From contig JAGOBF010000003.1 in assembly GCA_017983515.1 (NCBI GenBank), positions 1 to 64,000 on the forward strand: a DNA stretch of 64,000 nucleotides. Direction: 5' to 3'. The position numbers and the translations under genes are program-made. This document shows positions 24,493 to 33,318 of the stretch, piece after piece. Position 1 is the stretch's first letter, and each line of letters opens with the position of its first letter. The notes below the pieces were generated by a model. The model was not told the DNA's origin and did not search any database. It saw only the letters and a list, made by a program, of their open reading frames with translations. The stretch is from Promineifilum sp. (lineage in GTDB: Bacteria; Chloroflexota; Anaerolineae; Promineifilales; Promineifilaceae).

Positions 24493-24930
24493 ATGGCCGA
24501 ACAGAAGCGCCCCCATCTCCCAATAGGCTACTGGATTAAGACAGCCGACGAAGCCCTCACGGCGCGGATCGATGAAGCACAGTCGGCCAACGGCCTTGCC
24601 CGCATTGATTGGCAAGTGCTCAACGTCCTGCACGAGATGGGCGAGGCGACGACGGGTCAAGTTGCCGGCACCCTGCGCCCTTTCGCCGGCGCGGATGCCC
24701 TCGAACTGGTCATCGGCCGTCTCGCGAGTCGCGACCTGGTGGATCAGGAAGCGGCGACGGCTGTCTTCCGCCTCACCGAACAAGGGCACCTCGCGCACCG
24801 GGCGGCCCTGGTTTCGCAGATGGAGATATGCCGGCGGGCCGTCCAGGGCGTGGACGAAACGGACTACGCCACAACGGTGCGGGTACTACAACAACTGGTA
24901 AAAAACCTCATGGGTGATAATCATGGTTGA
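24493..24930 (+). CDS. MarR-like winged-helix protein
   Basis: A 145-residue soluble protein. The central part has a winged-helix look: IDWQVLNVLHEMGEATTGQVAG, then LVIGRLASRDLVDQEA and FRLTEQG, the order of helix, recognition helix and wing in MarR-type regulators. GAGGAATTG lies before the ATG at 24493. It overlaps the DinB-like gene by eight bases, so the two are co-transcribed. MarR-like regulators typically respond to small aromatic or oxidative effectors. The DNA target is unknown, and the family call is by pattern only. Confidence 0.7.
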   Translation: MAEQKRPHLPIGYWIKTADEALTARIDEAQSANGLARIDWQVLNVLHEMGEATTGQVAGTLRPFAGADALELVIGRLASRDLVDQEAATAVFRLTEQGHLAHRAALVSQMEICRRAVQGVDETDYATTVRVLQQLVKNLMGDNHG

Positions 24931-25603
24931 ACAAATTCCGGTTTATCTTGAAATCGGTAGTAAGCGGACGTTTGCCGGGGCGCTGGACTGGCCGGGCTGG
25001 GGTCGCAGCGGGCGCGACGCGGCAGCGGCGTTGCAAGCACTACTCGACTACGGGCCGCGTTATGCACCGGTTGCCGAACGAGCAGACCTGAAATTCGCCG
25101 TGCCCCAGCGGGTGGAGACCTTTGACGTGGTCGAACGCCTGACCGGCAACAGCACGACCGACTACGGCGTGCCCGGGGCGTTCCCCGCTGCCGACAAGGA
25201 GCCACTTGACGCTGCTGGATTGGTGCGCTTTGGGTCGATTCTGGCCGCGTGCTGGGAAACGTTTGATGCGGCGGCCGCGGCGGCTGTGGGTATTGAGCTG
25301 CGCAAGGGGCCGCGCGGCGGCGGCCGCGATCTGGAAAAGATCACCGGCCACGTGCTGGGAGCCGAGCAAGGCTATCTGGGAAGCCTGGCCTGGAAGATGC
25401 CGAAAGGGGAGACGGCCAACCTGAACGAGGAAATGCGGCGGACGCGACAGACGATCATGGACGCGCTGGCCGCGGCCGAACAGGGCAAGATACCGGAGCG
25501 CGGGCCGCGTGGCGGGAAAATATGGCCGGCGCGCTACTTCGTGCGACGGGTAGCCTGGCACGTGCTGGATCACGCCTGGGAGATCGAGGATCGGGCCAAT
25601 TGA
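24923..25603 (+). CDS. DinB-like (DUF664-type) protein
   Basis: A 226-residue protein from ATG 24923, which overlaps the stop of the MarR-like gene. Its C-terminal half resembles the DinB four-helix bundle: FGSILAACWETFDAA, ITGHVLGAEQGYLG, then AWHVLDHAWEIEDR, whose His residues sit where DinB proteins bind a metal. The N-terminal 75 residues (VYLEIGSKRTFAGALDWPGW) look like an additional small domain. DinB proteins include thiol-dependent S-transferases; the role here is not known. The pair with a MarR-like regulator hints at stress or thiol metabolism (inference). Confidence 0.72.
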   Translation: MVEQIPVYLEIGSKRTFAGALDWPGWGRSGRDAAAALQALLDYGPRYAPVAERADLKFAVPQRVETFDVVERLTGNSTTDYGVPGAFPAADKEPLDAAGLVRFGSILAACWETFDAAAAAAVGIELRKGPRGGGRDLEKITGHVLGAEQGYLGSLAWKMPKGETANLNEEMRRTRQTIMDALAAAEQGKIPERGPRGGKIWPARYFVRRVAWHVLDHAWEIEDRAN

Positions 25604-25753
25604 AGCCTTGTCGCCGGGCAGGGTGATCAACGTCTCACCGTAGCCGTGGCCGTTGAAGTCGACAAGAGTCCCCGGTTTCCCGGTTCCATTCATCCCGACG
25701 ATATTTTTGTAGAGTCTACTCGTTCCAAATCCGTCTCAAAACATGGCCGGATT

Positions 25754-25786
25754 AGAAACCGGGTTTTTCCGAGGAACCCGGTTTCT
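25754..25786. repeat. palindromic repeat, family A copy 1
   Basis: Perfect 12-bp stem (arm AGAAACCGGGTT) around a nine-base loop with TTTCCGAGG. Relatives lie at 58972-59004 and 61137-61168, sharing the AGAAACCG start and the (C)GGTTTCT end. Confidence 0.8.
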
Positions 25787-25827
25787 GGGTGCGGGTGCGG
25801 CCAAGCGGCATTGGAGACGGATCGGTA

Positions 25828-25836
25828 TGTTATAAT
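25828..25836 (+). promoter_or_regulatory. extended -10 promoter upstream of the O-methyltransferase gene
   Basis: TGTTATAAT is a perfect TATAAT with the TG of extended -10 promoters. No clear -35 sequence is found at standard spacing. It would give a leader of about 140 nt. Confidence 0.45.
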
Positions 25837-25984
25837 GCCGGACATCATGCAGTGGACTTGCGGCCGGGGCGAAGCGGTCGAGATCGGCGTTCATCGCTAA
25901 TGGTGCAGGTTTGAACCGTTGCGCGAGGCTTCGGAGGGCGTTGACTGCCCTCATTGAACCCAGCGGTTATATCAAGGAAAAAAC

Positions 25985-26653
25985 ATGTCAATTGATCTAT
26001 GGACGACCGTCGATGACTACATTACGACTCTCTTCGTGCCGGCTGATCCGGTGCTGGACGCGGCCCTGGCCGGCAGCACGGCCGCCGGGCTGCCGCAGAT
26101 CGCCGTCTCGCCTGCTCAGGGCAAGCTGCTGGCCGTGCTGGCGCGGGCGATGGGCGCGCGCACTATCCTGGAGATCGGCACGCTGGGGGGCTATAGCGCT
26201 ATCTGTTTGGCGCGGGCACTGCCCCCGGATGGGCGGCTGATCACGCTGGAATACAATCCTAAACACGCCGAGGTCGCGCGAGTCAACATCGCCCGCGCCG
26301 GGCTGGCCGGCCAAGTTGAAGTGATCGTCGGCCCGGCCGGGGAAACGCTGCCGCGGCTGGCGGCCGAGGGGCGCGGGCCGTTCGACCTGATCTTCATCGA
26401 CGCCGACAAGCCGGGCTACTGCGACTATCTGCAGGGGGCGCTGCGGCTTTCGCGGCCGGGGACGCTGATCATCGCCGACAATGTCGTGCGCGACGGCCGC
26501 GTGGCCGACTCGACCGCCGACGATCCCCTCGTCGCGGGCGTGCGACAATTCAATGCGATGTTGGCCGCCGAGCCGAGAGTCAACGCGACCATTCTGCAAA
26601 CGGTGGGGAGCAAGGGGTACGACGGCCTGGCAATCGCTGTGGTGACGGGTTAA
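25985..26653 (+). CDS. class I SAM-dependent O-methyltransferase (caffeoyl-CoA/catechol type)
   Basis: A 222-residue protein of the PF01596-type family. The SAM site is ILEIGTLGGYSAICLA (about 60-75), the acidic strand is LITLEYNP, and FIDADKPGYCDYL plus LIIADNVVRDG supply the Asp and Asn ligands for the divalent metal that binds catechol-type hydroxyls. Such enzymes methylate catechols, caffeoyl-CoA or other vicinal diols. It ends 31 bases before the decarboxylase gene, so the two probably form an operon. AAGGAAAAAAC lies before the ATG. Confidence 0.9.
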   Translation: MSIDLWTTVDDYITTLFVPADPVLDAALAGSTAAGLPQIAVSPAQGKLLAVLARAMGARTILEIGTLGGYSAICLARALPPDGRLITLEYNPKHAEVARVNIARAGLAGQVEVIVGPAGETLPRLAAEGRGPFDLIFIDADKPGYCDYLQGALRLSRPGTLIIADNVVRDGRVADSTADDPLVAGVRQFNAMLAAEPRVNATILQTVGSKGYDGLAIAVVTG

Positions 26654-26684
26654 TCGGCACGAACCATACGGGAAAAGAATATCG

Positions 26685-28136
26685 ATGACGCACGCCAATC
26701 AAGAAACATTAGACCCCGCCAATTGGGACGAAATGCGCGCCCTGGCGCACCGGATGGTCGATGATGCCATCACCTACCTGGAGACGGTTGGCGAGCGGCC
26801 CGTCTGGCAGACGGTGCCGGACGAGGTGGCCGCGCGCTTCGAGGAGCCGGCGCCGCATGAGCCCAGCGACCCGGCCGCTGTCTACGACGAGTTTCTGGAG
26901 ACGATATTCCCCTATCCGATGGGGAATATTCACCCGCGCTTCTGGGGCTGGTACATGGGCAACGGCACCGTGCTGGGCGCGCTGGCCGACTTCATGGCGG
27001 CGATCATGAACCCCAATCTGGGCGGCGGCAATCACGTCGCCAATATAGTTGAGGAGCAGGTCATCAACTGGATGAAGGAGATGTTGGGCTTTCCGCCAGA
27101 TGCGAGCGGCTTGCTGGTGAGCGGCGGGTCGATGGCCAACGTCATCGGGCTGGCCGTGGCGCGCAACGACCGGGCGGGCTTCAATGTGCGCGAGCTGGGT
27201 CTGCGGGCGGGAACCGAGCAAATGACCGTCTACGCCTCGGTGGAGGTGCATAGCTGCCACCAGAAGGCGGTTGAACTGCTCGGGTTGGGCAACAAAGCGT
27301 TGCGCAAGATAGCGGTGAACGACGACTATACCATCGACCTTGCGGCACTGGAGGCGACCATCGCCGCCGATCGGGCGGCCGGTTGCCGACCCATCTGCGT
27401 CATCGGCAACGCCGGGACGATCAATACCGGCGCGATTGACGACCTGAACGCGCTGGCCGACCTAGGCGCGCGGGAAAGCATGTGGTTTCACGTGGATGGG
27501 GCCATCGGCGCGGTGGGCGTGCTGGCCGAAAACGTCAAGGGGCAACTGTCCGGCATCGAGCGGGCCGACTCCATCGCCCTCGACCTGCATAAATGGATGC
27601 ATATCCCGTTTGAGGCGGGTTGCGTGCTGGTGCGGCATGACTCGGCCCACCGGGAGGCGTTCGCGTTAACTCCGGCTTATCTGGAGCATGGCACACGCGG
27701 ACTGGCCTCGGGCCGGCTGTGGTTCAGCGAGTACGGGCTGCAATTGACCCGCCAATTCCGGGCGCTGAAAGTGTGGATGTCGATCAAGGAGCATGGGCTG
27801 GATCGCTTCGGCCGCATGATGACCCGCAACGTCGAGCAGGCCCACTATCTGGGCCGCCTGATAGAGGCCAGCCCGGTATTGGAGCGTATGGCCCCTATTG
27901 GATTGGACATCGTGTGCTTTCGCTATAATCCCGGCGGACTGGACGATGCCGCGCTGGACGATTTGAACAAGGAAGTGCTCATCCAATTGCACGAGCAGGG
28001 TATTGCCGCGCCGTCTTATACCACGTTGCACGGCCGCTATTGCTTACGCGTCGCCATCGCCAACTTCCGCAGCACGCAGGAAGACTTCGATGCGCTGGTC
28101 GAGGCGGTGGTACGGCTGGGGCAAGTGGTTCACTAA
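26685..28136 (+). CDS. PLP-dependent group II decarboxylase (aromatic-L-amino-acid type)
   Basis: A 483-residue fold-type I PLP enzyme. VHSCHQKAVELLG supplies the His that stacks on the cofactor, HVDGAIGA gives the Asp that contacts the pyridine nitrogen, and LDLHKWMHIPFEAG contains the Schiff-base lysine K303. Residues 85-100 (NIHPRFWGWYMGNG) and SGGSMANVIGL are also typical of aromatic amino acid, tyrosine or glutamate decarboxylases. The substrate is not decided by sequence alone. Linked to the O-methyltransferase gene upstream, it could form a methoxylated aromatic amine (inference). Confidence 0.9.
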   Translation: MTHANQETLDPANWDEMRALAHRMVDDAITYLETVGERPVWQTVPDEVAARFEEPAPHEPSDPAAVYDEFLETIFPYPMGNIHPRFWGWYMGNGTVLGALADFMAAIMNPNLGGGNHVANIVEEQVINWMKEMLGFPPDASGLLVSGGSMANVIGLAVARNDRAGFNVRELGLRAGTEQMTVYASVEVHSCHQKAVELLGLGNKALRKIAVNDDYTIDLAALEATIAADRAAGCRPICVIGNAGTINTGAIDDLNALADLGARESMWFHVDGAIGAVGVLAENVKGQLSGIERADSIALDLHKWMHIPFEAGCVLVRHDSAHREAFALTPAYLEHGTRGLASGRLWFSEYGLQLTRQFRALKVWMSIKEHGLDRFGRMMTRNVEQAHYLGRLIEASPVLERMAPIGLDIVCFRYNPGGLDDAALDDLNKEVLIQLHEQGIAAPSYTTLHGRYCLRVAIANFRSTQEDFDALVEAVVRLGQVVH

Positions 28137-28143
28137 CGATGAA

Positions 28144-29304
28144 TTACAGGTCGGGCGGACGCTGCCCAGCCTTGAGCGCCGCCGTTTGCGCGGCGGTGAA
28201 GGGTGGATTGAACAGCCCGGCGTCGGCGTGGTAGGCGCGAAAGAGTGCGGCGATGAAGCCCATCCGGCCGGACAGATCGCTCCAGTCGTCCAGGGGCGCG
28301 ATGGGATCCAGCGGGGCCAGCAAGGCACACAGGTCAGGATTAGTCAATGTGCGTAGTGGGGCCGGGACCTCGGCGCGCAACTCGTCGCCCAGCCGCAGGA
28401 TGCGCCCGCCGGACAGCTCCAGGGTCATCAGCAGGTCGGTGATCGCCAGGCGGCCGAGGCGCTGCGTCTCCTGGGCCAGCCGGTCACGGGCGGCCAGCAG
28501 TGGGTCGGCCCGGCCCGCCAGCCGCGTCGCGGTCAAGCGCAGTTGCGAGGCGGGATCGGGGAACAATTCGTCGAGCAGGCGGCGACGCAGCACACGCGGC
28601 TCGTAGACCGGTGCGTCCATCGCCTCGCGGATCTCCGGCTGAAGGCGGATTTGCTCGTGGAAGCCGATCTCCAGATTCGCCAGCAGCATCAACTCGGCGC
28701 GAGTCTTGGCCTCGCCTTCAGTCAGGGCGACGTGGTAGTGGGTGAAGGCGTCAGACAGATAGTGCTGCCCGTCGGGCGGATCGCCGGGGCGCAGACCGTC
28801 GAGGAAAAGCTGTAGCGCGGCGGCGTCGGGCGGGCCGGAGACGAACAAGGCCAGGAACCGGGCGAATTCCAGACCAATCTCCGCGAACACCTTGCAGTTG
28901 CCGCGGGCCACGGCGTCGGCCGTTCGCTCGAAGGCGGCCGCCGGATTCAGCGCGTCATGCAACGCGCTGATGGCTCCAGCCAGGCTCTCGGTTGATTCCT
29001 CCCTAATGATCGCTCCCTCGGCCTCCAGCGCTTCGGTGGCTTCTCGTGCTTCTTGCGATTGCCGCAGCAGGCGTTCCAGCGTGCGCCGCAAATCCTCGCG
29101 ACGAATGGAGTAGCCGGCCTGCCGCGAGGCCCAGGTGGCGACGACGCACCAGTTGGCCCCACCGGGCAGCCATTGGTATAGGGCGGAAGCCAGTTCGTGG
29201 TAAGCTTGGGTAATCTGCAGATTACGCACGACGGGATCGGGCAACGCGACGATACGTTCTACGTCGGCGGGAGTTGGCGGCCGATGTTGGGCGTCGATGT
29301 TCAT
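28144..29304 (-). CDS. hypothetical protein, His-rich helical
   Basis: A 386-residue protein whose function is not recognised. It appears mostly helical and cytosolic, with no signal peptide or clear membrane segment. The most striking part is HYLSDAFTHYHVALTEGE (about residues 180-200), with LANLEIGFHEQIRLQPEI some 20 residues later, a set of His and Glu residues that could hold a metal. It starts at ATG 29304 and is convergent with the decarboxylase gene, with seven bases between the stops. Codon use matches its neighbours. The reading frame is long and free of interruptions, so it is a real gene. Confidence 0.78.
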   Translation of the reverse strand: MNIDAQHRPPTPADVERIVALPDPVVRNLQITQAYHELASALYQWLPGGANWCVVATWASRQAGYSIRREDLRRTLERLLRQSQEAREATEALEAEGAIIREESTESLAGAISALHDALNPAAAFERTADAVARGNCKVFAEIGLEFARFLALFVSGPPDAAALQLFLDGLRPGDPPDGQHYLSDAFTHYHVALTEGEAKTRAELMLLANLEIGFHEQIRLQPEIREAMDAPVYEPRVLRRRLLDELFPDPASQLRLTATRLAGRADPLLAARDRLAQETQRLGRLAITDLLMTLELSGGRILRLGDELRAEVPAPLRTLTNPDLCALLAPLDPIAPLDDWSDLSGRMGFIAALFRAYHADAGLFNPPFTAAQTAALKAGQRPPDL

Positions 29305-29421
29305 GAATTCGAATGATAACGCATCGGCGAAAAAGTATCATGAGCAAGAAACGTCGCGCCCAGAGAAACGCATAGGTTGTTAAGGAATAGCCATTCCACA
29401 AGTAATTTTTGGGGGTCTGCC

Positions 29422-30159
29422 ATGAGTAACCAAGCGGTGTCGGGTGACGCACGCATCACCGAAGATAGGCTGGCTCATCTACCGGAACCGGTGCAACGCT
29501 ATATGCGTTGGACGGGTGTCGTCGGCAAACCGTGGATCCACACGGCCTACGTCCGGCAGGACGGCAAGTTTCGCCTGGCGGCCGATAAACCGTGGATGCC
29601 CATGAAAGCGGAACAGGTCTACACCATCGATCCGCTGGCGATGCAAGGGCGAGCGCGGTTCAAGATGTTTGGATTGCCATTGTTCACGGCAAGCGACAAC
29701 TACCGGAACGGCGCGGGCCAGATGTTCGGCAAAGCGGCCAGGCTGTTCACACTTTTCGACGCTCGCGGCGAGAAAATTACGCTGGGCACGCTGACACGCC
29801 TGCTAAGCGAGATGATCTGGTTCCCTACCGCCTATTTGGGTGACAACATCACCTGGACGGCGGTCGATGACCAGGCGGCCGACGTCGCGCTGACCGACCA
29901 CGGCCGTACCGCCAGCGGCCGCATGTTCTTCGACGAACAAGGCCGGTTCGTCACCTTTGAGGCGATGCGCTATAAGGAGGACGACGGGCAGTACACGTTG
30001 TTACCCTGGCATACGCCGGCGACTGAATGGGGTGAGCGCGGCGGCCTGAAGCTCCCCGTGCGCGGCGAGGTATATTGGGTGATGCCAGATGGCAAGTTGA
30101 CCTATGGAGATTTCAATATCGTCGCCGTTGAGTACAACCGGCCAGGGGACACTGTTTAG
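29422..30159 (+). CDS. DUF6544-like family protein
   Basis: A 245-residue soluble protein. The conserved-looking core reads LPEPVQRYMRWTGVVGKPW, then FRLAADKPWMPMKAEQVY, then LLSEMIWFPTAYLG, ending TYGDFNIVAVEYNRP. These match my memory of the DUF6544 family, of unknown function. Start ATG 29422 is taken over the upstream GTG/ATG-like frame extension because it gives the usual N-terminus. It overlaps the convergent Crp gene by four bases at the 3' end. Confidence 0.75.
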   Translation: MSNQAVSGDARITEDRLAHLPEPVQRYMRWTGVVGKPWIHTAYVRQDGKFRLAADKPWMPMKAEQVYTIDPLAMQGRARFKMFGLPLFTASDNYRNGAGQMFGKAARLFTLFDARGEKITLGTLTRLLSEMIWFPTAYLGDNITWTAVDDQAADVALTDHGRTASGRMFFDEQGRFVTFEAMRYKEDDGQYTLLPWHTPATEWGERGGLKLPVRGEVYWVMPDGKLTYGDFNIVAVEYNRPGDTV

Positions 30160-30902
30160 CCCTCCGCCAGTTTCGCCAAACCTTGCAGATCGTTGATGGC
30201 CACCCATTGGCGGCCGCTACTGATCAGGCCGTCTTTCTGTAGCTGGGCCATGATGCGGCTCGCCGTTTCCGGCGTGGCGCCAGTCATCTGGGCCAGATCC
30301 TCGCGCGAGAGCCGGGTCTGAATGAGCAATCCCTCCGCCTGCTGGTTGCCCAACTTCTCAGCCAGTTGCAGCAGGACGGCGGCCAGGCGCTGCTCGGCCG
30401 AGAATGCGCTGAGTTGCCTAACTGTCTCCTGCGCTTTCTGTAGTCGTACGGCGGTCAGATCGAGGACTGCCAGGGCGATCTGGGGGTAGGTAGCCATCAA
30501 GTCGCGAAAATCCACGGCCGTTATGGCCATGATGCAGGCCGCCGATTGGGCCTGCGCGGTCTCGGTATAGCGTTCGTCGCCGCCCGGCGTCAGGCTGCCG
30601 AAGAAATCCCCCGGCTTCAGCACATCGAGCAACACGTCTTTGCCCACGCCGCTATGCTGCATCAATCTCACCTGCCCCGAGGCGATGACGTAGAGATGAC
30701 CGGCCGGGTCGCCGCTGAAATAGATGGTGTCACCTTCGGCGTAATCAAATGTGCGGAAAGCCTCGTTCGCTCCAGCGATTTCGGCCGCCGATAGCGAGCC
30801 GAGAAATGGAAGCTCGCTCAGTAGCTGCAGACGCAACTCTGTGGAGCACATGAAGACCGGGACGGTTTCAATTTCGACTGGTGATTTCCTTCGGTTACCC
30901 AT
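30156..30902 (-). CDS. Crp/Fnr-family transcriptional regulator
   Basis: Product of about 248 residues (starts at 30956 and 30851 are also open; GGAATAAGACA before 30902 favours this one). A cyclic-nucleotide-binding-type barrel (GDTIYFSGDPAGHLYVIASGQVRL) is followed by the dimer helix and a winged helix, LSREDLAQMTGATPETASRIMAQLQ. No Fnr-type N-terminal Cys cluster is seen, so an iron-sulfur oxygen sensor is unlikely. It is divergent from the metal chaperone/P1B ATPase genes at 31094-33282 and may control them (inference). Confidence 0.85.
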   Translation of the reverse strand: MGNRRKSPVEIETVPVFMCSTELRLQLLSELPFLGSLSAAEIAGANEAFRTFDYAEGDTIYFSGDPAGHLYVIASGQVRLMQHSGVGKDVLLDVLKPGDFFGSLTPGGDERYTETAQAQSAACIMAITAVDFRDLMATYPQIALAVLDLTAVRLQKAQETVRQLSAFSAEQRLAAVLLQLAEKLGNQQAEGLLIQTRLSREDLAQMTGATPETASRIMAQLQKDGLISSGRQWVAINDLQGLAKLAEG

Positions 30903-31093
30903 TGTCTTATTCCAGGATGGCAAGGCCACGATCTCACTGGAATGAATATCCAACATTCAGAGGCGAATGACAACGATCCGATCGAATGTCTAACCCGCCT
31001 GCAATTAACTGATGGAGATCATGTAATGGGCGGCGCGGATCAACTATAGTGCAGACAGTGGTTGGTAAATCAAGTTCTGAAAGGAGAAAAACA

Positions 31094-31303
31094 TTGAAAA
31101 CATTATTGCGCAGCCGTGAACTGACATGCCCATCGTGCATCGCCAAAATTGAAAAAGCATTGAACGGTATCGAAGGGGTAGACACGGCCAAAGTCCATTT
31201 TAACACCGGCCGCATCGAAGTTAAACACGATGGCGTGGCCGATGAGAAGCTGGTCGATGCTATTCGCAACGCCGGGTACAACGCTCAGGTTGCAGCATTT
31301 TAG
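31094..31303 (+). CDS. heavy-metal-associated domain protein (copper-chaperone-like), TTG start
   Basis: A 69-residue HMA domain. LTCPSCIAKIEKAL carries the CxxC metal site, and the rest (GVDTAKVHFNTGRIEVKHD and AIRNAGYNAQV) follows the ferredoxin-like fold. No ATG gives a fitting length. AAGGAG seven bases before a TTG at 31094 marks the start, which removes an unsupported 15-residue extension. HMA proteins hand Cu(I) or other soft metals to P1B ATPases. The ATPase gene starts 38 bases later and has no HMA domain of its own, so this is probably its detached metal-binding partner. Confidence 0.85.
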   Translation: MKTLLRSRELTCPSCIAKIEKALNGIEGVDTAKVHFNTGRIEVKHDGVADEKLVDAIRNAGYNAQVAAF

Positions 31304-31341
31304 CGCTCAGATCGAAAGCGGGCGCAAGTCCAAAGGAGTCA

Positions 31342-33282
31342 ATGATGAGTGTGGGAATGAATTTCTGGAATGATCCGCGCCGGCGGCGCGAACTACTTAC
31401 GTTGGTCAGCGGCGTGCTGATTGGCGCGGCATTCCTCGCCGATTGGGTCTTGCGCCTGGAAGGCTGGTCCAATGCCATGATGATCGCCGCGGCCGCTGTG
31501 GCCGGGTCGGACATTGCCGCGCGGGCCTGGCACAGCCTGCGTGCGCGGCATATTGGCATCGAGTTGTTGGTGACAATCGCCGCCGGCGGCGCGATCATCA
31601 TCGGCAATTACTGGGAAGCTGCGGCCGTCACCTTTCTGTTCCTCTTTGGTGCCTACCTTGAGGCGCGTACGTTACGCCATACGCGCAAGGTACTAGAAAA
31701 CTTGCTGGATCTGGCTCCAACGACGGCCATCGTCGTGCGGGATGGGCAGCAAGTGGAAGTTATTCCCCATGAGGTAGCGCTGGAAGAGGTGGTGCTGATT
31801 AAGCCGGGCGCGAAGGTACCGGTCGATGGCTTCGTCGTCGATGGCCTGTCGGCCGTGGATGAGAGCACGATCACCGGCGAACCCATCGCGGTCGAGAAGT
31901 CGAATGGCGATGCGGTCTACGCCGGCACGGTCAATCAGGCCGGTCTGATCAAGGTGCGGGCGACCGGCGTGGGGATGGACACGACGCTGGCGCGCATCAT
32001 CCGGCGCGTCGAAGAAGCCCAAGAGGAGAAAGCGCCCACGCAACGCTTCATCGAGCGCTTCGCTCGCTGGTACACGCCGGCTATCATTGGCCTGTCCGTG
32101 GTGGCTTTCATGGTGACTCGAAGTCTGGAACTGGCCCTGACGCTATTGATCATCGGCTGCCCCGGCGCGCTGGTCATCTCGACGCCCGTTTCCGTGGTGG
32201 CCGGCATCGGCCGCGCCGCCAAGCGCGGCATCCTCATCAAGGGTGGCGAATACCTGGAAAACGCCGGGAAAATCACCATCCTGGCCTTGGATAAGACGGG
32301 GACCTTAACCGAGGGGCGGCCGCGAGTGACCGACATCATCAACCTGGAAGCGATCGCGGCGGGCGGCACGACCCGTGGCGTCCCGGTACTGGCCGGGGGC
32401 TTCGGAGGAAACGACGTGGATTTGATTGAGAGTGGCGAGAATCCGCTCTACTGGGCGGCCGTGGCCGAGGCTGGTTCGGAGCATCCGCTCGCCCGCTCGA
32501 TTATGGACGCGGCGGTGGAGGAGTTCGGCTCAATCCCTGAGGCCGATTCGTTCGCTACAATCACCGGCCGCGGTGTCATGGCCACGCATGAGAGCCGAGA
32601 GATAGGCGTGGGCACGCCGGAGCTCATGGCGGAGATGGAAGTTGGGGTGCCGGCCGAGGCTCTGGAGCATCTGCGTGAGCTGCAATCGCAGGGCAAGACG
32701 GCCGTCATCGTGGCGCTGGACGGGGTCACGTTGGGTGTTTTGGGTATCGCCGATGTGATGCGCCAGTCCGCACCGGCCATGATTCAGCAGGTGCGGGAAA
32801 ATGGGGTAGAGGTCGTGATGCTTACCGGCGATCATCATCGCACGGCCGAGGCCATCGCCGCCGAGGCGGGCATCAGCGACGTGCGGGCTGGGCTTCTACC
32901 GGAAGAAAAGCAGGATGTGATTCTCCAGCTGCAGAAGGAAGGCCATGTGGTGGCTATGCTGGGCGACGGCATCAACGACGCGCCGGCGCTGGCCGCGGCC
33001 GACATCGGCATCGCTATGGGCGCGGCCGGGACGGACATCGCCATCGAGACGGCCGATATCGCCCTGATGGCCGACGACCTGATGAAAGTGCCCGAAGCGA
33101 TTCACCTTTCGAAGGCGACCCTGGGCAACATCCGGCAGAATGTGGTCATCGCGCTGGTCACGGTCAGCGCCCTGTTGCTCGGCGTGCTCGCCGGCGAGGT
33201 GCACATGGCCGGCGGGATGTTCATCCACGAGCTGTCGGTGATGGTCGTTATTCTGAACGGCATGCGCCTGCTGCGAGCCTGA
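31342..33282 (+). CDS. P1B-type heavy-metal translocating ATPase with CPG motif
   Basis: A 646-residue membrane pump. Seen in order: TGEP (actuator), membrane motif GCPGALVIST with C273-P274-G275, phosphorylation site D317 in DKTGTLTEG, SEHPLARS (nucleotide binding), and GDGINDAPAL. The membrane motif is CPG, not the usual CPC, SPC, CPH or TPC, so the metal cannot be assigned by the standard classes. It lacks an N-terminal HMA domain. An insert after the DKTGT region (AAGGTTRGVPVLAGGFGGND) is unusual. It exports or imports soft or transition metal ions using ATP. AGGAG precedes the ATG. Probably one operon with the HMA gene upstream. Confidence 0.92.
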   Translation: MMSVGMNFWNDPRRRRELLTLVSGVLIGAAFLADWVLRLEGWSNAMMIAAAAVAGSDIAARAWHSLRARHIGIELLVTIAAGGAIIIGNYWEAAAVTFLFLFGAYLEARTLRHTRKVLENLLDLAPTTAIVVRDGQQVEVIPHEVALEEVVLIKPGAKVPVDGFVVDGLSAVDESTITGEPIAVEKSNGDAVYAGTVNQAGLIKVRATGVGMDTTLARIIRRVEEAQEEKAPTQRFIERFARWYTPAIIGLSVVAFMVTRSLELALTLLIIGCPGALVISTPVSVVAGIGRAAKRGILIKGGEYLENAGKITILALDKTGTLTEGRPRVTDIINLEAIAAGGTTRGVPVLAGGFGGNDVDLIESGENPLYWAAVAEAGSEHPLARSIMDAAVEEFGSIPEADSFATITGRGVMATHESREIGVGTPELMAEMEVGVPAEALEHLRELQSQGKTAVIVALDGVTLGVLGIADVMRQSAPAMIQQVRENGVEVVMLTGDHHRTAEAIAAEAGISDVRAGLLPEEKQDVILQLQKEGHVVAMLGDGINDAPALAAADIGIAMGAAGTDIAIETADIALMADDLMKVPEAIHLSKATLGNIRQNVVIALVTVSALLLGVLAGEVHMAGGMFIHELSVMVVILNGMRLLRA

Positions 33283-33284
33283 GG

Positions 33285-33311
33285 TTGCCGTCCAGTCGAA
33301 TCGGTTATAAT
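33285..33311 (+). promoter_or_regulatory. promoter upstream of the YkgJ-family gene
   Basis: TTGCCG (33285-33290) and a perfect TATAAT (33306-33311), 15 bp apart. The GTG at 33319 is only eight bases past the -10 box, so its transcript would be leaderless. The -35 begins just after the ATPase stop codon. Confidence 0.5.
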
Positions 33312-33318
33312 CGACCGT

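Larger units (their letters stand above)
25604..25984. other. 381-base intergenic region with a palindromic repeat and promoter
   Basis: No complete gene. It contains the palindromic repeat at 25754-25786 and the extended -10 sequence TGTTATAAT (25828-25836). On the minus strand a peptide-like stretch at 25606-25735 reads GTGKPGTLVDFNGHGYGETL, which could be a decayed gene end. Its identity is not recognised. Confidence 0.5.
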
